From the NCBI RefSeq assembly GCF_023638055.1, contig NZ_JAKRVY010000007.1, forward strand, positions 144,532 to 208,531: 64,000 nt of DNA, given 5' to 3'. Origin of the DNA: Natranaeroarchaeum aerophilus (GTDB lineage: Archaea; Halobacteriota; Halobacteria; Halobacteriales; Natronoarchaeaceae). Under the pieces are notes generated by a model. The model searched no databases, was not told the DNA's origin, and was given only the letters and a program-made list of their open reading frames with translations. Of this stretch, positions 59,261 through 64,000 are shown one piece after another. Position numbers and translations under genes: made by a program. Positions within the stretch are counted from its first letter, which is position 1. Each line of letters begins with the position of its first letter.

Positions 59261-59926
59261 ATGCACCTGCTGATCACCGGCGGTAACGGCTTCATTGGCC
59301 GCCACATCTGTGCAAACGCCGTCGCTGCGGACCACGACGTAACGAGCGTCGCGAGAAGCGGTTCTCCGCCGGACGCCGAGACTGCCGACTGGACCGACCA
59401 GGTCGAGTGGATCGCTGCCGACGTGTTCGCGCCCCACGAGTGGCGTTCGTACCTGTCGACTGTCGACTGTGTCGTCCACTCGATCGGTACCATCTCGGAG
59501 ACCCTCGAGACGGGCGTGACGTTCGAGCGTCTCAACGGCGATTCCGCGATCGTCGCCGCACTGGAGGCCGACCGGGCTGGCGTTGACCGCTTCGTGTACG
59601 TCTCTTCGTCGACGAAGCCGCCGCTGGTCCGGGACGCATACATGACGGCTCGACGCCGTGCCGAGGCCGCCATCGTCGACCTCGAAATGGACGTCCTGAT
59701 TCCGCGGTTCGGACCGGTCTACGGCCCGGACCAGCCACACTTTCCGGCGCTCGCGAACTACCTGTTCACCGCGGTCGGGGAGGTCGAACCGATCGCACGT
59801 CGCCTCGGAGAAGACAGACCGTTTTCGGTCGAGATGGCCGGACAGGCAATTTGCGAACTCGCAGTCACGGACGACCCACCTGCGAGTCCCATCACCGCCG
59901 AAACGCTCGCCGCGCTTGCACGATGA
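59261..59926 (+). CDS. NAD(P)-binding epimerase-like protein (atypical SDR)
   Basis: A 221-residue protein with the extended SDR N-terminus LLITGGNGFIGRHIC and VYVSSSTKPPLVRDAYMTARRRAE. The active-site Y-x3-K is replaced by Y-x3-R (YMTAR), as in the complex-I-associated NDUFA9-like atypical SDRs that may bind but not turn over substrate. It is about 80 residues shorter than typical epimerases. Convergent with the carotenoid oxygenase, stop to stop. Confidence 0.8.
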   Translation: MHLLITGGNGFIGRHICANAVAADHDVTSVARSGSPPDAETADWTDQVEWIAADVFAPHEWRSYLSTVDCVVHSIGTISETLETGVTFERLNGDSAIVAALEADRAGVDRFVYVSSSTKPPLVRDAYMTARRRAEAAIVDLEMDVLIPRFGPVYGPDQPHFPALANYLFTAVGEVEPIARRLGEDRPFSVEMAGQAICELAVTDDPPASPITAETLAALAR

Positions 59927-61330
59927 TCAGCGTTCAAAGAAGCGGCCGTGGAACCCGAACGGCTCGGGGTGGGGAAGGTACGCCCGTGCGATCTCGGTGA
60001 GTGTCCCGGCATCGAACACGAGCAGCATCGTCTGCTCGCGCTCCACGTCGAGCGCCGTCGCCAGTACCACGCCGTCATCTTCGACCTCCGGGTCGGGCTT
60101 CTGGATCGGGATCGGCTCCTCGACGAACACGGATCGCTCCCACCACTCCTGTGCAGTCCCGGTTTCGCAGTCGACTTTTACGAGGCCGTTCGCGCCATTG
60201 CGATCGGTCGCCTGTCCGAACGCGTAGCGATGCTGTCGGCCGATCTTTGACCGGACGATCCGGGGGAGTTCCATCCCGCCGTCGTACAGCCGCGATCGGT
60301 CGATCCGCTCGCGTCGGAGGTCGATCTCGTACCGGAGAAGTCGACCGTCCGGTACTGAGGGAAAGCCGACGCCGTCGAGTTCCTCCATCGCCATCGCACC
60401 GACGATATCGTCATCGGGGAATTCGACGAGATCCAGCACGACGGTCCCGTCTTCCGCGTAGGCGTTGATATGATGGAACGTGAAGGCAGCGTCCGTGGTC
60501 GGCTCCGCGACGAGTTCGCCGCTTTCCCGATCGACGACCAGCACGCGGGTCGGCCGGTCCGGTTGCCAGTCGAGCATGTCGGTGACCCCCTGGGAAAACG
60601 GGTTCAGCGCACGTAGGACGGAGACGACAAGCGGTGATTCGACGAGGACGACGTGTTCCTCGGTGACGCTCACGTCGTGGATGTACGCCGGACCGTTCGC
60701 GTCGATCGAGGCGATACGCTCGCGACTACGGCTTCCGGCAGGTACGCGATAGATGTGATACTGCGGACGACGACCGAACTCGGTCGTGAATCCGACCAGT
60801 TCCTCGCGGTGTGGGTCGTCAACGAGGTGGGCTGCGGTCAGATGCTCCGGAAAATCGTCCTCGAACCGAAACTCCCCACGCGTTTCCAGGGTCTCGGGGT
60901 CGAACGCGATCCGACGCGGGGCCTCGGTCAACGCGACGTACTCGCCGTCGACCTCTGCAACGTGGACGTTCGCGTTGTCGGTCGGCTCCGGGAGCCCAAG
61001 CGATCGGATCGTCTCGACGATACGCCGCCAGCCACGGGTATCCGTCCCGAACTGTCCGGTGAGCCGCCCGTCCATCGCATCGCCGTAGGCCTCAGTACGC
61101 AGAAACCGATTCGAGTAGTGCAGGCTTCCGTTCTCGAACGCGCACCGGCGCAACATCGCGAGGCCGTCGAACCAGTGGTTGACGCGACGCTCTCCGACAT
61201 CGAACCGGCCCGGCCCGTTTCGGATGAGGGTGCCCGAAAGCCAATCGGGAATCTCACCCTCGATAGTCGGCCGGTGATCATGGAGTTCCGTCGTCAGCGT
61301 GCGAAAGCCGGGGCCGTACAAGCCTGTCAC
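59927..61330 (-). CDS. Carotenoid cleavage oxygenase (RPE65 family)
   Basis: A 467-residue protein with the four His ligands of the non-haem iron: EHLTAAHLVDD, PAYIHDVSVTEEH, TFHHINAYAEDG and PFGFHGRFFER. The seven-bladed propeller starts with GEIPDWLSGTLIRNGPGRFDVG. Such enzymes cleave carotenoid double bonds, giving retinal-like or apocarotenal products. Start chosen at GTG 61330 (MTGLYGPGFRTL), because the TATA-like TATATTTT at 61374-61381 lies downstream of the longer open frame's ATG at 61396. A retinal source is plausible here. Confidence 0.9.
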   Translation of the reverse strand: MTGLYGPGFRTLTTELHDHRPTIEGEIPDWLSGTLIRNGPGRFDVGERRVNHWFDGLAMLRRCAFENGSLHYSNRFLRTEAYGDAMDGRLTGQFGTDTRGWRRIVETIRSLGLPEPTDNANVHVAEVDGEYVALTEAPRRIAFDPETLETRGEFRFEDDFPEHLTAAHLVDDPHREELVGFTTEFGRRPQYHIYRVPAGSRSRERIASIDANGPAYIHDVSVTEEHVVLVESPLVVSVLRALNPFSQGVTDMLDWQPDRPTRVLVVDRESGELVAEPTTDAAFTFHHINAYAEDGTVVLDLVEFPDDDIVGAMAMEELDGVGFPSVPDGRLLRYEIDLRRERIDRSRLYDGGMELPRIVRSKIGRQHRYAFGQATDRNGANGLVKVDCETGTAQEWWERSVFVEEPIPIQKPDPEVEDDGVVLATALDVEREQTMLLVFDAGTLTEIARAYLPHPEPFGFHGRFFER

Positions 61331-61411
61331 AGCCTTTTGTCCGGGCGCAGGGCATATCAATCCAGTGCGCGGAAAATATAGGGTGACTGACCTCATTGCG
61401 CGCCGCGCGGC

Positions 61412-62185
61412 TCACTGCGTGTTTGTCATCCCCCCATCGAGAACGAGCGATTCCCCGCTGACGTAACTCGACAGGTCACTGGCCAGGTAGAGTGCAGTGT
61501 CGGCGACATCCTCGGGCTGTCCGGCACGCCCCACCGGAATGCCTTGCATAAAGTTGTCTTCTGCCTCCGTCCCGATGATCGCGACATCCTCCGTCGTCAT
61601 CTTCGTCTCGATCAACCCCGGATGGATCGCGTTGACTCGAATCTCCTCCGGCCCGAGTTTCGCCGCCAGCGAGTACGTCATCAGTCGTACTGCGCCCTTT
61701 GACGTGCAGTACGTAATAAAATCGGCCGATCCCTGCAGTCCAGCGACCGACGAGAGGTTGATGATCGCACCACCGCCGTTCTCGGCCATCCGTTCTGCGG
61801 CCACCTGCGAGCCGAAAAACACCCCTTTGACGTTGATGTCCATCAGGCGGTCAAAGGCCGCTTCATCGACGTCGAGGAACTCCTCGCCGTGGAAGATCCC
61901 CGCGTTGTTGACCATGATGTCGACGCCGCCGAACTCCGCGGCCGCCTCGACCGCCGCGTCCAGATCGTCTTTGCTCGTCACGTCACAGTCGACAAACGTC
62001 GCACCGGCGTCAGTCTCGGCCTCGACAAGCTCGTGTGTCGGTTCCCCGCCTTCCCTCGGTTCCTCCTGAATATCCGCCACGACGACGTCCGCCCCCTCGG
62101 CGGCGAACGTTCGACAGATCGCCCGTCCATTTCCGCTCGATCCCCCAGTCACGACCGCCGTTCGGCCTTCGAGCAAGTCCGACAT
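61412..62185 (-). CDS. SDR-family oxidoreductase
   Basis: Starting MSDLLEGRTAVVTGGSSGNG (ATG 62185), 257 residues. GGSSGNG binds the dinucleotide, NNAGIFHGEE, the serine in INLSSVAGLQGS, YCTSK catalytic Tyr and Lys, and GRAGQPEDVADTALYLASDLSSYVSGESLVLDGG close the fold. Close in layout to glucose 1-dehydrogenase and 3-oxoacyl reductase branches; substrate unknown. The long frame to 62950 is a shadow of the opposite gene. A TATA-like TTTATTATTC lies near 62208-62217. Confidence 0.9.
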   Translation of the reverse strand: MSDLLEGRTAVVTGGSSGNGRAICRTFAAEGADVVVADIQEEPREGGEPTHELVEAETDAGATFVDCDVTSKDDLDAAVEAAAEFGGVDIMVNNAGIFHGEEFLDVDEAAFDRLMDINVKGVFFGSQVAAERMAENGGGAIINLSSVAGLQGSADFITYCTSKGAVRLMTYSLAAKLGPEEIRVNAIHPGLIETKMTTEDVAIIGTEAEDNFMQGIPVGRAGQPEDVADTALYLASDLSSYVSGESLVLDGGMTNTQ

Positions 62186-62311
62186 TGCAGGTATATATAG
62201 AATTACATGAATAATAAACCTAACAGCGGATATCGGAGAGGGCTGTCGCACCGCGCTGCGGGGATGGCACCCCCAGCGTTTTGCGACTGCACCCGCTATC
62301 GTACAGTCACT

Positions 62312-63244
62312 ATGCTTTCGGATACTCCCGGGATCCACCACGTTACCGGACTCGTTGGGGATGCCCAGGAGAGCCTCGACTTCTACGTCGACGTACTCGG
62401 GCTTCGATCCGTGAAACGCACGGTCAACTTCGAGGACATCCTGCAGTACCACCTCTACTTCGGGGACGAGCACGGCACTCCCGGTTCGGTGTTCACCGTC
62501 TTCCCGGACCCACACGGAGATCCCGGTCGGGTCGGCGTTCCCCAGATTCGGTCGGTCGGCTTCGCGATTCCAGAGGATGCTGTTGGATACTGGCGTGAAC
62601 GACTGGTCGAACACGATGTCGAGACGACGACCCGCTTCGACGAGACTGCCGTACGCTGTACCGATCCCCACGGCACGGAGATCGAACTCGTCACCGCGTC
62701 GTCGTCGATCGCACCGTGGGATGGCGGGTCTGTACCGTCCGAGCACGGCATCCGTGGACTCCACGGCGTCACACTCCTCCCGACTGACCCGTACGCCACT
62801 GCCGGAACGCTGGAAACGCTCGGATTCGAGTTCGTCGGGCAGGAGACCGATCGGATCCGCTATCGCGCCGCGGGGGACCGGGCGACCGTGATCGATATCC
62901 TCGACCGGGACGTTCCGTTCGGCCGCGAGGGTGCAGGGACGATCCATCACGTCGCCGTACGTGTGGAGTCCGAGGCACAGCTATACGAGTGGCGCGAACT
63001 GTTCGCCGACCGGGACTACACCGTCTCACGCGTCAAAGATCGGCACTTCTTTCGCTCGCTGTACGTCCGCGGTCCCGGCGGAATCCTGTTCGAGCTCGCG
63101 ACCGAAACGCCCGGCGTGACCGCGGGCGAAGATCCTGACTCACTCGGTGAGTCGCTGTTCCTCCCGGACTGGTTCGAGGAGGATCGTGAGTTGATCGAAA
63201 GCCAGCTGCCCGAACTAACACTTCCGGACAAACGAGAGACATGA
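62312..63244 (+). CDS. VOC-family ring-cleaving dioxygenase-like protein
   Basis: A 310-residue protein from MLSDTPGIHHVTGLVGD with two VOC modules. The N-terminal module has HHVTGLV, YHLYFGDEHGTPGS and CTDPHGTEIELV; the C-terminal has LHGVTLLPT, HHVAVRV, and RGPGGILFELATE, i.e. His, His and Glu metal ligands in the expected places. The family includes MhqO-type and extradiol dioxygenases. Together with the next gene (4-base overlap) it matches the Bacillus mhqO/mhqD-type pairing of dioxygenase and hydrolase used against quinones or aromatics. Confidence 0.85.
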   Translation: MLSDTPGIHHVTGLVGDAQESLDFYVDVLGLRSVKRTVNFEDILQYHLYFGDEHGTPGSVFTVFPDPHGDPGRVGVPQIRSVGFAIPEDAVGYWRERLVEHDVETTTRFDETAVRCTDPHGTEIELVTASSSIAPWDGGSVPSEHGIRGLHGVTLLPTDPYATAGTLETLGFEFVGQETDRIRYRAAGDRATVIDILDRDVPFGREGAGTIHHVAVRVESEAQLYEWRELFADRDYTVSRVKDRHFFRSLYVRGPGGILFELATETPGVTAGEDPDSLGESLFLPDWFEEDRELIESQLPELTLPDKRET

Positions 63245-63948
63245 CGCCGGATCTGCCCCTGGATGGCCAGAATGACCCTCCCGCCGATCACTCGGATAAA
63301 TCCCATGTAGAGCCGTATGACCCTCACGCCGACCAGCCCCTCATCACTGGTGGTGCGCCAGCGCTGGCCGCCGAGACGGCCGTCATACTGATACACGGTC
63401 GTGGTGGGACTGCCAGGGGAACAATTCGTCTGGCCGACGATTTCTACCGGCACGGTGTCACGTTTATCGCGCCGCAGGCAGAGCGCAGTCGCTGGTATCC
63501 CTATAGCTTCGACCAACCGTTCTCCCGGAACGAGCCGTGGCTCACCTCGGCCGTCGATCGGGTCGAAGCGGCACGCGATACGGCCAGAGAGATCGGCATC
63601 GACGCCGAGCGAACCGTCTTCGTCGGTATCTCGCAGGGAGCCTGCGTCCTCGCCGAGTACCTCCTGCGTCGTCCCGCCCGGTACGGTGGGGCGTTCATCG
63701 TCTCCGGTGGGGTGACAGGACAGGACCCGGCCGCTCGCCAGTTCGACGGATCGCTCGACGGGACACCCGTGTTCGTCGGCTGTAGCGACGACGATCCGTA
63801 CGTCCCGATCGATCGAGTTCGATCGACGACCGCGGCATTCGAGCGTCTTGGGGGCGACGTGACTGAACGGATCTACGACGGACTGGGACACGGTCTCAAC
63901 GACGACGAAATCGAGGCGATCGGGGACCGGCTGGACGAGTTGGGGTAG
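63241..63948 (+). CDS. Carboxylesterase/phospholipase-like alpha/beta hydrolase
   Basis: A 235-residue hydrolase: ILIHGRGGTARGT (oxyanion), the nucleophile GISQGACVLA, GCSDDDPYVP (Asp) and YDGLGHGLNDD (His). The start ATG overlaps the stop of the VOC gene (ATGA), so the two are coupled. Similar to MhqD/YodD carboxylesterases. The first 40 residues look like a hydrophilic lead; an internal start is possible. Confidence 0.86.
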   Translation: MTPDLPLDGQNDPPADHSDKSHVEPYDPHADQPLITGGAPALAAETAVILIHGRGGTARGTIRLADDFYRHGVTFIAPQAERSRWYPYSFDQPFSRNEPWLTSAVDRVEAARDTAREIGIDAERTVFVGISQGACVLAEYLLRRPARYGGAFIVSGGVTGQDPAARQFDGSLDGTPVFVGCSDDDPYVPIDRVRSTTAAFERLGGDVTERIYDGLGHGLNDDEIEAIGDRLDELG

Positions 63949-64000
63949 TGTAACTGTTACAGAATCCAGTATCTATAAGTATCTACCAGTAGTAAATAGT

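Noticed and set aside
62186..62950. Extension of the SDR gene to 512 residues
   Set aside because: The added part is antisense to the VOC dioxygenase and the SDR fold starts normally at 62185.
1..64000. rRNA or tRNA genes
   Set aside because: I scanned the gaps between coding regions for tRNA-like arms and rRNA landmarks and saw none; a covariance-model search would settle it.

Overview
The window is chromosomal DNA of a halophilic archaeon (class Halobacteria). The evidence is GC-rich coding DNA, strongly acidic proteins, many leaderless genes with a TATA-like box about 25 bases before the start codon, and archaeal families: an XPB helicase with Bax1, a GfcR-type sugar regulator, TrmB/FilR1/GbsR regulators, HalOD1, PibD-type pilin-like leaders and type 2 IPP isomerase. 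The genus cannot be told from this stretch. No rRNA, tRNA or CRISPR array was found.

Layout. 1-644 is the 5' part of an ABC transporter ATPase that runs off the left edge. 899-2830 is a large IS4-like transposase. About 2,840-6,325 is an AT-richer stretch of small membrane proteins, hypotheticals and HTH regulators that looks like accessory DNA. 7,775-13,167 is a five-gene minus-strand cassette of membrane-anchored, partly pilin-like proteins with no secretion ATPase beside it. 13,528-24,810 is core metabolism: a YchF/OBG GTPase, a UbiA prenyltransferase, aminotransferases, IPP isomerase, a PAC2 protein, an NSUN methyltransferase with a small partner, a PQQ-propeller lipoprotein and an MFS carrier.

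24,898-37,707 is the most interesting part. It holds thioredoxin and thioredoxin reductase, a cysteine-bearing TrmB-like regulator, an antiporter, a TauE exporter with a 49-residue partner, OsmC, a rhodanese-metallo-beta-lactamase fusion, two YeeE/YedE half-transporters, TusA, a DsrE-like protein and a stand-alone HalOD1 domain with a Cys-Cys pair. Several of these transcription units share a promoter-proximal ATTGT...CAAAA...TTAT arrangement. The locus looks like a haloarchaeal counterpart of the bacterial CstR or BigR persulfide/sulfane-sulfur regulons, with a TrmB-type protein in place of the CsoR/ArsR-type sensor. The assignment of regulator to operator is an inference.

37,817-43,073 carries bax1 and xpb, which are usually neighbours. 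Here they are separated by an alpha/beta hydrolase and a tnpB-only IS200/IS605-type element whose right-end hairpin abuts the xpb stop codon. 43,558-44,823 is a Fic enzyme. 45,127-48,548 is grpE-dnaK, with a GrpE that has a tail of about 227 very acidic residues, followed by hairpins and short duplicated sequence. 48,805-54,106 groups sugar and glycerol metabolism: gfcR, a KDPG aldolase and dhaKLM. 54,183-63,948 holds an Eis-type acetyltransferase, a zinc alcohol dehydrogenase, a methyltransferase, Cry-DASH, a carotenoid oxygenase, SDR enzymes, and a VOC dioxygenase with a hydrolase partner overlapping by four bases.
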